Of a stretch of 64,000 nt of DNA, positions 16,000-22,876 are shown piece after piece (positions within the stretch are counted from its first letter, which is position 1; each line of letters starts with the position of its first letter). Source of the DNA: Paractinoplanes ovalisporus. GTDB taxonomy: Bacteria > Actinomycetota > Actinomycetes > Mycobacteriales > Micromonosporaceae. A program made the position numbers and the translations under genes. Below the pieces are notes generated by a model. That model searched no databases, had not been told where the DNA came from, and was given only the letters and a program-made list of their open reading frames with translations. The DNA lies in NCBI RefSeq assembly GCF_016834655.1, contig NZ_JAENHP010000008.1:62001-126000 (forward strand), read 5' to 3'.

Positions 16000-16020
16000 G
16001 CGGTCCAAGCTCTCAGCGTC

Positions 16021-16053
16021 AAAGCCCGGCCGGGTGATCGGCCGGGCTTTTCT
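16021..16053 (+). terminator. Intrinsic terminator after the L,D-transpeptidase pair
   Basis: AAAGCCCGGCC at 16021-16031 pairs with GGCCGGGCTTT around the loop GGGTGATC; the stem runs into TTTTCT. Confidence 0.9.
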
Positions 16054-16090
16054 GCTCCCGTACGGCGTAAGACCCGCATAGCCTGACAAA

Positions 16091-16516
16091 ATGTCCCGAT
16101 TTCCGGCGCTGATCGTCGCCGCCCTGCTGGCCGGGGGCGCGAGCGCGGGCTGTGGCGGCGCCCAGGAGACGCCGCCCGTGACGCCGGAGCCGGTGCCGAG
16201 CACCGCCTCGGTGGTGCCGTCGGTCGAAACGAGCGTCGTGGACGACCCGCCCGGCTCGCTCGCCTGCGCCGCCCTGGCCCAGGCGATCACCGACTCCTCG
16301 CTGATGAACCCGGGCGTGGTCGACGGCGTGGTCCAGGCCGCCAGCACCGCCGACGCCCCGGTCGCCGACGCCGCCGATCGCCTCCTCGGTGCGTATGGGA
16401 AAGCGGTCTCCTCGGCCGGAACCGAGGGCGAGCCCGACGCCGTGGCCGCCGTCTCCGCTGCCGCCTCGGACATGTCGAGTGTCTGTTCGGACAGTGGGCT
16501 ACAGACCGTCGGGTGA
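16091..16516 (+). CDS. Small lipoprotein of unknown function
   Basis: 141 residues with a lipoprotein signal: short basic N-terminus, ALIVAALLAGGASAGC. The Cys at about residue 20 is the likely lipidation site (ASAGC is an acceptable lipobox). A Pro/Thr/Val-rich linker (TPPVTPEPVPSTAS) leads to an all-alpha, Ala-rich domain with two Cys (GSLACAALAQAI, SSVCSDSG) that may form a disulfide. I do not recognise a family. It lies between the terminator of the transpeptidase pair and the MHYT gene. Confidence 0.7.
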   Translation: MSRFPALIVAALLAGGASAGCGGAQETPPVTPEPVPSTASVVPSVETSVVDDPPGSLACAALAQAITDSSLMNPGVVDGVVQAASTADAPVADAADRLLGAYGKAVSSAGTEGEPDAVAAVSAAASDMSSVCSDSGLQTVG

Positions 16517-16629
16517 TCACTTCAGCCCGTGCATGGAGGTCTAATCGTCGGCGAGCGGGCGACTGATCAACGAAACTTCGAAATTCATCAGTCGATTTCG
16601 TCGCGTTCCAGCAGCTAAATCCGGCTTTT

Positions 16630-16645
16630 CGGGTTCATGAACCCG
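16630..16645. promoter_or_regulatory. 16-bp perfect palindrome upstream of the MHYT gene
   Basis: CGGGTTCATGAACCCG is a perfect dyad without spacer, 64 bp before the MHYT start and in an AT-richer segment. It has the size of an operator for a dimeric regulator. No regulator gene is adjacent. Confidence 0.4.
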
Positions 16646-16709
16646 TGCAAGATCACGTCTAAGAGTGCATGATGCAGTCCCAGAGCGGGAGCTGAGAAGG
16701 AGATCCGCG

Positions 16710-17657
16710 ATGGCGCCGATCCATCACTTCGATCACGGGTGGATCACCCCCACCGTGAGTTACGTCCTTTCCGTCCTGGGTTCGATGCTGGGGCTGACCT
16801 GTGCTGTCCGTTTCCGGTCGGCCGTCGGCCGCGGCGAGCGTGTCTGGTGGCTCGTGCTGGCGTCGCTGTCGATCGGCGGCACCGCGATCTGGAGCATGCA
16901 CTTCGTCGCGATGATGGGCTTCAGCGTGGTCGGCACCCCGATCCGCTACGACGTCGGCCTCACCGCCGCCAGCGCCCTGCTCGCCGTGATCGCCGTCGGC
17001 GTCGGCCTCGCGATCGCGCTGCTGGGCAAGGGCGCGCAGAACTTCCGCATCGTCACCGGGGGCGTGATCGCCGGCCTGGGCGTCGCGGGGATGCATTACA
17101 CCGGCATGGCCGCCATGAAGCTCAACGGCGAGGTGACGTACGGGATGACCCGGGTCGGCCTCTCGATCGGCATCGCTGTGGTCGCGGCAGCGGTCGCGCT
17201 CTGGCTCGCCGTCACGGTGCGCCGCCCGCTCGTCATCTTCGCCGCCGCGCTGGTGATGGGCATCGCGGTCAACGGCATGCACTTCACCGGCATGACCGCG
17301 ATGTCGGTCGACACCCACCCGTCCGAGGGGCAGCTGCCGGGAGCGACCGCCAGCGGCATGCTCGTCCCGATCGGCCTCGCCGTCGTCTTCGGCATCATCG
17401 GCCTGGCCTACGCGCTGATGTCCGCCCCCACCGAGGAGGACCGCGCCGCCGCGGCCTACCTGGCCCAGCGGCGTGACGAGGCGGCCGCCCGCATTCCGCA
17501 GCAGCCCGGCCCGACCGGCCGGTTCGGCGTCGGCACCCCGCGGCCGACCGGCCAGACCAGTGGCCCGAATCCGGGCGCTCCGCAGCCGGGCGTCCCCAAG
17601 AGCGGGCTGAGCTCGGGCGCGTGGACCTACCGTGACCGGGATCGCTCTTCCCGCTGA
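16710..17657 (+). CDS. MHYT-domain integral membrane sensor protein
   Basis: 315 residues from the ATG at 16710 with AAGGAG 8 nt upstream. Seven membrane segments carry three MHYT-type motifs: SMHFVAMMGF, GMHYTGMAAM and GMHFTGMTAM. In MHYT proteins these Met/His residues are thought to bind copper or a diatomic ligand (O2, CO, NO). Most family members are fused to GGDEF/EAL or kinase domains; here the membrane unit ends in a Pro/Gly-rich cytoplasmic tail of about 80 residues (TPRPTGQTSGPNPG) with no output domain. It would need a partner to signal. A terminator follows immediately. Confidence 0.9.
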   Translation: MAPIHHFDHGWITPTVSYVLSVLGSMLGLTCAVRFRSAVGRGERVWWLVLASLSIGGTAIWSMHFVAMMGFSVVGTPIRYDVGLTAASALLAVIAVGVGLAIALLGKGAQNFRIVTGGVIAGLGVAGMHYTGMAAMKLNGEVTYGMTRVGLSIGIAVVAAAVALWLAVTVRRPLVIFAAALVMGIAVNGMHFTGMTAMSVDTHPSEGQLPGATASGMLVPIGLAVVFGIIGLAYALMSAPTEEDRAAAAYLAQRRDEAAARIPQQPGPTGRFGVGTPRPTGQTSGPNPGAPQPGVPKSGLSSGAWTYRDRDRSSR

Positions 17658-17670
17658 TATCCGACACAAG

Positions 17671-17702
17671 AAAGGCCGGTCCCGTCGGGGCCGGCCTTTT
17701 CT
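17671..17702 (+). terminator. Intrinsic terminator after the MHYT gene
   Basis: AAAGGCCGG at 17671-17679 pairs with CCGGCCTTT at 17691-17699, followed by TTCTC. The 265 bp that follow up to the ketosynthase gene contain no gene and are comparatively AT-rich, as a promoter region would be. Confidence 0.85.
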
Positions 17703-17968
17703 CTATCTGAAGACGGTTGCCGACTTGTGACCCGGACCGATTTGTCGTAGTTCTGGTGACTCCCCGTAATGATGATCTGCACGGAAAGATCGAACCGGCC
17801 GCATTTGGTTTCCACTTGTTACCGATGCGTTTCCGGACTCGCCATGAGTGGGCCGATCGGCCGATATGGGCGGTCCGCACGTCGTGGGATCTTGCCTGCC
17901 TGTCATAGCCTAAACCCGATAGCCTCTTTCGCGGGACAGTGGGCGAGTTCGATCAAGTGGGGGCAACA

Positions 17969-18964
17969 ATGAGCGTGGGCATCCTGGGTACCGGCTCGTA
18001 CCTGCCGGCCGAGGTGGTCACCAACAACGATCTGGTGCGTCTCGTGCCGGATGCCGATCCCGAGTGGGTCAGTCGCAAGACGATGATCCAGGCCCGCCGT
18101 TTCGCGGCGCCGCACGAGGCCGCTTCCGACCTCGCCGCCGAGGCCGCCCGGGAGGCTCTCGACAACGCCGGCCTCGAGGCGGTCGACATCGACTACCTCA
18201 TCGTGTCGACCTCGACCGGTGACTCTCCGCAACCGCCGACGTCCACGCTGGTGCAGGACCTGATCGGCGCCAACCGGGCTGCCTGCTTCGACATCAACGT
18301 CGTCTGCGCCGGGTTCGTGTTCGGCGTCGCGCTCGCCAACAGCCTCGTCTCGATGAACCCGACGGCGAAGGTTCTGGTCATCGCGTCCGACATCTACTCG
18401 CGCATCCTCGACTTCGGCGACCGCCGCACGGCCGTGCTCTTCGGCGACGGCGCGGGCGCGGCGGTGGTCGGCAAGGTGGCCGACGGCTACGGCTTCCTCG
18501 ACGCCGAGCTGGTGTCGCGGGGCGAGGCCAGCCAGCTGATCCACGTTCCCGGTGGCGGCAGCCGCCTGCCGGCCTCGGCCGACACGGTGGCCAACGGCGA
18601 CCACTACTTCAAGATGAACGGCCGCGGCGTGCGCGAGTTCGTCAACAGCGGTGTCCCGCCGGCGCTCGAGGCCCTGCTCAAGCGGGCCGGCGTCGCCGTC
18701 GAAGACGTCACCCACTTCGTGCCGCACCAGGCCAACGGCGTGATGCTGGCCGAGCTGGTCGAGCAGGCGGGTCTGACCGAGGCCACGACCCACCTCACGC
18801 TCGACCGCTACGGCAACGTCGGCAGCGCGTCGGTTCCGGTGACGCTCGACGAGGCCAACCGCAAGGGCGCCCTCAAGGAGGGCGACATCGTGCTGATGGC
18901 CGGCTTCGGCGGCGGCATGTCGGTCGGCGCTTCGCTGGTGCGCTGGGGCGGCGTGCGTCATTGA
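17969..18964 (+). CDS. 3-oxoacyl-ACP synthase III (KASIII/FabH-like)
   Basis: 331 residues from the ATG at 17969. The KASIII triad is complete: Cys113 in INVVCAGFVFG, His253 in VPHQANGV and Asn283 in YGNVGSAS. The N-terminus (VGILGTGSYLPAEVVTNNDL, WVSRKTMIQARRFA) and the C-terminal GFGGGMSVGASLVRW are typical. The enzyme condenses an acyl-CoA starter with malonyl-ACP. No fabD, ACP or fabF gene is adjacent, and TMIQARRFA replaces the usual TGI-ERR, so a specialised starter (branched or secondary-metabolite) enzyme is more likely than the housekeeping FabH. The gene is monocistronic. Confidence 0.9.
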   Translation: MSVGILGTGSYLPAEVVTNNDLVRLVPDADPEWVSRKTMIQARRFAAPHEAASDLAAEAAREALDNAGLEAVDIDYLIVSTSTGDSPQPPTSTLVQDLIGANRAACFDINVVCAGFVFGVALANSLVSMNPTAKVLVIASDIYSRILDFGDRRTAVLFGDGAGAAVVGKVADGYGFLDAELVSRGEASQLIHVPGGGSRLPASADTVANGDHYFKMNGRGVREFVNSGVPPALEALLKRAGVAVEDVTHFVPHQANGVMLAELVEQAGLTEATTHLTLDRYGNVGSASVPVTLDEANRKGALKEGDIVLMAGFGGGMSVGASLVRWGGVRH

Positions 18965-18982
18965 CGCCTCCGCGGCCCCGGG

Positions 18983-19330
18983 TCAGCGGGGCTGGATCAA
19001 CCAGTTCCACGCCCGCTTGAGCGTGTCCTGCAGGCCCTCGTCGGCCACCTTGGCCGACGGGTCCTCGCTCGGTTCCGGCAGGTCGGCGGCCGGCACGGTG
19101 AGAATCACACCGTGCTCGAAGAGGCCGCCGACCTTGCCGGCCGGGGCGAACCGATGGCCGTCCGGGGTCTCGATGATCAGCCCGTGGAAGAGGTCCGACT
19201 GATCGTCGGCCAGCACATGTTCGACCTCACCGGCGCGCGCGCCCGACTCGTCAAAGACGGGCGTGCCGTCCTTGAGCACGAGATAGGCGACCGGGGCGCC
19301 GAGGTCCTCGGGAGCTTCGTTCGTGGTCAT
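18983..19330 (-). CDS. PRC-barrel-like domain protein
   Basis: 115 residues. The segment DLGAPVAYLVLKDGTPVFDESGARAGEVEHVLAD followed by LFHGLIIETPDGHRFAPAGKVGGLFEHGVILTV reads as a PRC-barrel-type beta fold: a short barrel with a G-x-V-x-x-V turn and an HR-x-A step. The C-terminus is a helix (QDTLKRAWNWLIQPR). PRC barrels occur in RNA-processing and photosynthetic-reaction-centre proteins and as general stress-associated small domains in actinobacteria. No enzymatic residues are evident. It converges on the ketosynthase gene, whose stop lies 18 bp away. Confidence 0.7.
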   Translation of the reverse strand: MTTNEAPEDLGAPVAYLVLKDGTPVFDESGARAGEVEHVLADDQSDLFHGLIIETPDGHRFAPAGKVGGLFEHGVILTVPAADLPEPSEDPSAKVADEGLQDTLKRAWNWLIQPR

Positions 19331-19359
19331 GCAGTCCCGATACCCGCAGGTGACCAGGC

Positions 19360-19797
19360 CTAAGCTTGCTCCGACCCGGGCAGCGTCGCGACCTCACGGT
19401 AGAACCGGTTGATCGTCCGTACGGTGCTCTCGAAGTCGTCCAGCCCGAACGGCTTGGTCACATAGGCGTTGGCCCGGTGCTGATAGCTGGCAACGATGTC
19501 CGGCGCGGCGCCCGAGGTGGTCAGGATCACCACCGGAATCGCTTTGAGCCGATCGTCGGTCTTGATGGCGGCCAAGGTCTCGCGCCCGTCCATCCGCGGC
19601 ATGTTGAGATCGAGCAGGATCAGATCCGGCCGGTTCGCCTGCGGATAGGCCCCTTCGCGACGCAGATAGTCGAGCGCCTCCCGGCCGTCGACCACCCGAT
19701 CGACGCTCGCCCGGGTGTCCCCGCTCTCCAGGGCCTCGGAAATCATGAGCGCGTCGGCGTCATCGTCGTCGACGACGAGGATCTGAAGGCTGCGCAC
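19360..19797 (-). CDS. CheY/Rcp1-like single-domain response regulator
   Basis: 145 residues from a GTG at 19797, chosen because AAGGGG lies 6 nt upstream; a longer frame reaches 19848. It is a receiver domain without output: acidic pocket LVVDDDDADA, phospho-acceptor Asp in LILLDLNMPRMDG, Thr in VVILTTSGA and Lys in AYVTKPFG. The insert REGAYPQANRPDL is typical of the Rcp1 class that pairs with phytochrome-like histidine kinases. No kinase gene is adjacent. It may be co-transcribed with the DUF2750-like gene upstream. Confidence 0.9.
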   Translation of the reverse strand: MRSLQILVVDDDDADALMISEALESGDTRASVDRVVDGREALDYLRREGAYPQANRPDLILLDLNMPRMDGRETLAAIKTDDRLKAIPVVILTTSGAAPDIVASYQHRANAYVTKPFGLDDFESTVRTINRFYREVATLPGSEQA

Positions 19798-19851
19798 GAA
19801 GGGCCCCTTTGTTTGCTGTGCCGCAAGCATAGGGGTTGACGAGCCCAACTC

Positions 19852-20208
19852 CTACTTCTCCGCGGGTTCGTCCTCGAACCACTGCCTGACCTGCGCCGGC
19901 GTCAGGTCGTAGCCGGTGGCGCGGGCGCCCGCCCAATTGACACCGACCAGCATCCCGTCCGCTTCGAGACGAGGAAGCCACCCGTCCAGCCACTCATCGA
20001 CGTCGACGGCCACCACCTGGAAGTCGCGGTAGGCCTCCACCTGATCCACCACCCGCCCGGCCCGGGTCGGCTTCGACCAGAACGGAACGGCCCACCCCTC
20101 ATCCACGGCCGGAGCCGCCAGCCCACCCGCGTCGCGGATCGAATAGACGCGCCCTTCCCCAGCCGCTTCCCGCCGGAACGCCGCCCGATGCGCCCCACTG
20201 AGCGACAT
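19852..20208 (-). CDS. DUF2750-like small protein
   Basis: 118 residues. The order RVYSIRDAGGLAAPA, WAVPFWSKPTRAGRV, FQVVAVDVDEWLDGWLPRLEADGMLVGVNW matches the DUF2750 family as I remember it: a compact alpha/beta protein with conserved W-x-P-F-W-S and a W-L-P-x-L-x-x-D-G step. No catalytic residues or membrane segments are visible. Its stop lies 55 bp before the GTG of the response regulator, so the two may form a short operon. Function unknown. Confidence 0.65.
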   Translation of the reverse strand: MSLSGAHRAAFRREAAGEGRVYSIRDAGGLAAPAVDEGWAVPFWSKPTRAGRVVDQVEAYRDFQVVAVDVDEWLDGWLPRLEADGMLVGVNWAGARATGYDLTPAQVRQWFEDEPAEK

Positions 20209-20596
20209 AGATGTCTCCCCTCCCGCGTGCCCGCCCTCATTTTCGCGCAGAGGCCCAGCTCAACCGGGTCGAACAGGCAAAGACCACCACTGCGGACGTA
20301 CGCCACCCGGCCGTCCCGAACCGCACGGCCTTCGCCCTCGGCTTCGCCGCTGCCGCACGCGACCCAGCGGCACCAGACGCCGTGAACGCGACTATCGCGT
20401 TATTGCAACTCACCCACGACGCACTCCCGCCGGCGGCACCACGCTCATCCCACCCGTCTCAAATCTTCCACACCCCTCTTCGGATACATAAAGTACTCGA
20501 AGGGTTGCCTCCTGTGACTGTGGGAGTGTTCATGGCTCAGCGCGCCCGGCGACACGGATCCGGTGGACGCGTTCACGACGCTTGAACGGGAGACCG
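20209..20596. other. Intergenic stretch, no gene seen
   Basis: About 390 bp between divergent genes (DUF2750-like and a small membrane protein). Frames here lack start sites and family features. The AT-rich part at about 20470-20520 is the likely promoter area of the plus-strand gene. Confidence 0.4.
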
Positions 20597-21175
20597 ATGG
20601 CTTCGGACTGGGTACCGATCGTGAGCGCGGCCTGCGGAGCGGTCATCGCGCTGACCGGCTCGCTGCTCACCGGGGTGCGGGCCGATCGGAGCCAGCGCAG
20701 CCGGGACCGGGAATCCGAGCGGCTGAGCACGTACGCCGAATTCGCGGTCGCCCTCGACGCCGCGCACGCGGCCCTGCGTGAGGTTGCCCGGAGCGACCCG
20801 GCCGACGAGGACCGCTACACAAGAGCCGTCGCCGCCGTGCACGACTCGAAGACGTACAGCATCCGGGAACGCCTGCTCATGTCCGGCTCGCCGGAGCTGG
20901 TCCGGTCGGGTGAGGAGGCTTTCCTGCGGCTGGTGGCGATCCGCAACGCCGTCCGCACCGGAGCCCGGCTGTCCACGAGCGAGTTCCACGACGTCTATCA
21001 CCCGTTCGCGGAGGCGCTGTGGACCTTCCGTATCGCGGTGCGCCGGGAGCTCGGGCAGGAATCGTTCGCCCCGGACGACCTCGGCCGGGTCAGTTGGTCC
21101 GAACAGGAGACCTGCCCCCGTTGTGGCGTGCCGGCGACAGCGGGCAACGACGAGGTCCGGACAAAACCAGATTGA
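20597..21175 (+). CDS. Hypothetical protein with one N-terminal membrane helix
   Basis: 192 residues from the ATG at 20597 (CGGGAGACC upstream); an in-frame TTG at 20582 is an alternative. An N-terminal hydrophobic helix (WVPIVSAACGAVIALTGSLLTG) is followed by a basic, helical region (DRSQRSRDRESERLSTYAEF) and a largely alpha-helical soluble domain. This layout, one anchor and then a helical domain that starts with R-x-x-x-R, is common among uncharacterised actinobacterial proteins. A CPRC motif near the C-terminus (ETCPRCGVPATAG) is an unpaired knuckle. Function unknown. Confidence 0.65.
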   Translation: MASDWVPIVSAACGAVIALTGSLLTGVRADRSQRSRDRESERLSTYAEFAVALDAAHAALREVARSDPADEDRYTRAVAAVHDSKTYSIRERLLMSGSPELVRSGEEAFLRLVAIRNAVRTGARLSTSEFHDVYHPFAEALWTFRIAVRRELGQESFAPDDLGRVSWSEQETCPRCGVPATAGNDEVRTKPD

Positions 21176-21268
21176 TGGACGAATGACGTTCCGGTCCAGT
21201 TCGAATCCACTGGGCGTGCAGTGGCCCCTAATAGCGTCGTCCCGAGGCGGGCGGAAGGGGCGAGGGCG

Positions 21269-22078
21269 ATGACACGAACCAGGACGGCGGTGGTCACCGG
21301 GGCCGGAGGTGGGCTCGGGCGGGCCATCACGGCCGAGCTGGCACGCCGCGGCTATGCGGTCTGGGCGACCGACATCGAAGCCGGCGTCGCCGAGCCGGCG
21401 GTCGACGGTCTTTCCGACTGCCGCGCGGCGGCGCTCGATGTCACCGACGCCCGCGCGAACCGGGCGCTGGCCCAAGCGGTCGTCGCCGAGCGCGGCCGGC
21501 TCGATCTGTGGGTCAACAACGCCGGCATTCTCGCCGTGGGATATGCCTGGGAGATCGACGCCGACCGCAACGACCGTGTTCTTGCCGTCAACGCGACCGG
21601 GACGATCAACGGCACCAACGCCGCGCTGGCCCACATGGTGCCGGCCGGGCGGGGACAGGTGATCAACCTGGTGTCGATGGCCGGGATCGTGGCCACGCCG
21701 GGGCAGGCGGTTTATGCGGCCAGCAAGCACGCGGCCATGGCGTACACCCTCAGCACCCTGTTCGACCTGCGGCGGGGCGGTCACCGTGGCATCGACGTCT
21801 GCGCGGTCTGCCCGAGCGGGGTGTGGACGCCGTTGCTGAGCGACCAGGTCGACGACCCCGAAGCGGCCGCCTCGTTCACCGCTCCCCTGCTCACCGCCGA
21901 CGCCGTCGCCCGGGTGGTCGGCCGTCTCACCGAGCGGCCCCGGCCGGTGACGATCGTGCCGCGCCGGCGGGGGCCGATGATGCGCTTCGTCGATCTCTTC
22001 CCCCGGCTCGCCGCGCCCGCGGTCCCACGGTTGATGCGCGACGCCCGGCGCCGGCAGGAGCGCTACAGGAGCGCCTGA
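21269..22078 (+). CDS. Short-chain dehydrogenase/reductase (SDR)
   Basis: 269 residues from the ATG at 21269 (GGAAGGGGCGAGG upstream). Classical SDR: cofactor motif TGAGGGLGRA, Asp at the end of beta2 (WATDIEA), NNAG in LWVNNAGIL, catalytic Ser in NLVSMAGIVA and the YAASK tetrad residues (Tyr and Lys) in AVYAASKHA. The Asp after beta2 suggests NAD(H) preference. The C-terminus (ERPRPVTIVPRRRGPMMRF, then RLMRDARRRQERY) resembles those of SDRs near hydroxysteroid-type enzymes. Substrate unknown. A hairpin follows at 22108-22131. Confidence 0.9.
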   Translation: MTRTRTAVVTGAGGGLGRAITAELARRGYAVWATDIEAGVAEPAVDGLSDCRAAALDVTDARANRALAQAVVAERGRLDLWVNNAGILAVGYAWEIDADRNDRVLAVNATGTINGTNAALAHMVPAGRGQVINLVSMAGIVATPGQAVYAASKHAAMAYTLSTLFDLRRGGHRGIDVCAVCPSGVWTPLLSDQVDDPEAAASFTAPLLTADAVARVVGRLTERPRPVTIVPRRRGPMMRFVDLFPRLAAPAVPRLMRDARRRQERYRSA

Positions 22079-22107
22079 CGCCCGGCGCCGGCACCAGCGC
22101 CTGACGT

Positions 22108-22131
22108 TCGGCTGAGGGCCGCCTCAGCCGA
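22108..22131 (+). terminator. Hairpin downstream of the SDR gene
   Basis: TCGGCTGAGG pairs perfectly with CCTCAGCCGA around GCCG. It lies 30 bp after the SDR stop and has no T-tract, as is common in high-GC actinobacteria. Confidence 0.65.
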
Positions 22132-22291
22132 CCGGACCGACCGGTCCCCACGGATATGACGGTTTCGCGAAATAACTGCATGCGGGGTCGCCATCGCCCC
22201 TGGTCAGGCCCGAGAATATCCGGGCGATCGGACGGGTGGACGCGGGCTGTCACCATGAGATCACGATCATGGGACGGGGGGCGGTCTGATC

Positions 22292-22876
22292 ATGGGCGGG
22301 TTTGTCGACGCTGCACTGAGCTTTCCCACCGTTCTCTTCACCCCGATGCTCGTGGTGGTCGTCGGCTACTGGATCGTGGTCATCGTCGGGGGCGCCGACC
22401 CCGAGGCCGGTTCCGAGGCCGGCGACCAGGGTCCGCTCGATTTCGCGGGGCTGGGCGGCGTGCCGGCTCCGGTCTCGCTGTCTCTGCTGATCGCCTTCGC
22501 CTGGTTCGCGAGCCTGGCCGGCGGCGAGTTCCACGGGCCGGTCCCGCTCTGGGCCGTCATGATCGCCGCGCTCGTCGTGGCCTGGGTGCTCACCCGGCTC
22601 CTGGTCATCCCGATCCGCAAACTGCTCCCCGACGGCCCGGACGCGTCGCGCGCCGACTTCGTCGGGCTCACCTGTGTCATCCGCACCGGCAAGGTCACCG
22701 ACACGTTCGGTCAGGCCGAGGTGCACGCTCCGGACGGCTCGTCGGCGATCGTTCAGGTCCGGCAGGCCGGGGCCGATGATCTGCGCGCCGGTTCCGAGGC
22801 GCTCCTCTACGACTTCGACCCGGACGGCGAGTTCTTCTGGGTCGTTCCCACCGACATCGCAACGAAGGGTCTTTGA
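22292..22876 (+). CDS. Membrane OB-fold protein (YqiJ/NfeD-like), flotillin partner
   Basis: 194 residues with three N-terminal membrane segments (about 12-34, 62-80, 88-112: LFTPMLVVVVGYWIVVIVGG; SLSLLIAFAWFASLAG; VMIAALVVAWVLTRLLVIP) and a C-terminal beta domain (about 128-190) with GLTCVIRTGKVTDTFGQAEVH, as in the OB fold of NfeD/YqiJ proteins. In E. coli (yqiJ-yqiK) and Bacillus (nfeD-floA) such proteins are encoded next to flotillins and are thought to modulate membrane-domain assembly. The stop overlaps the flotillin ATG (TGATG), so translation is coupled. It is the first gene of the three-gene operon that ends with the giant ATPase. Confidence 0.8.
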   Translation: MGGFVDAALSFPTVLFTPMLVVVVGYWIVVIVGGADPEAGSEAGDQGPLDFAGLGGVPAPVSLSLLIAFAWFASLAGGEFHGPVPLWAVMIAALVVAWVLTRLLVIPIRKLLPDGPDASRADFVGLTCVIRTGKVTDTFGQAEVHAPDGSSAIVQVRQAGADDLRAGSEALLYDFDPDGEFFWVVPTDIATKGL

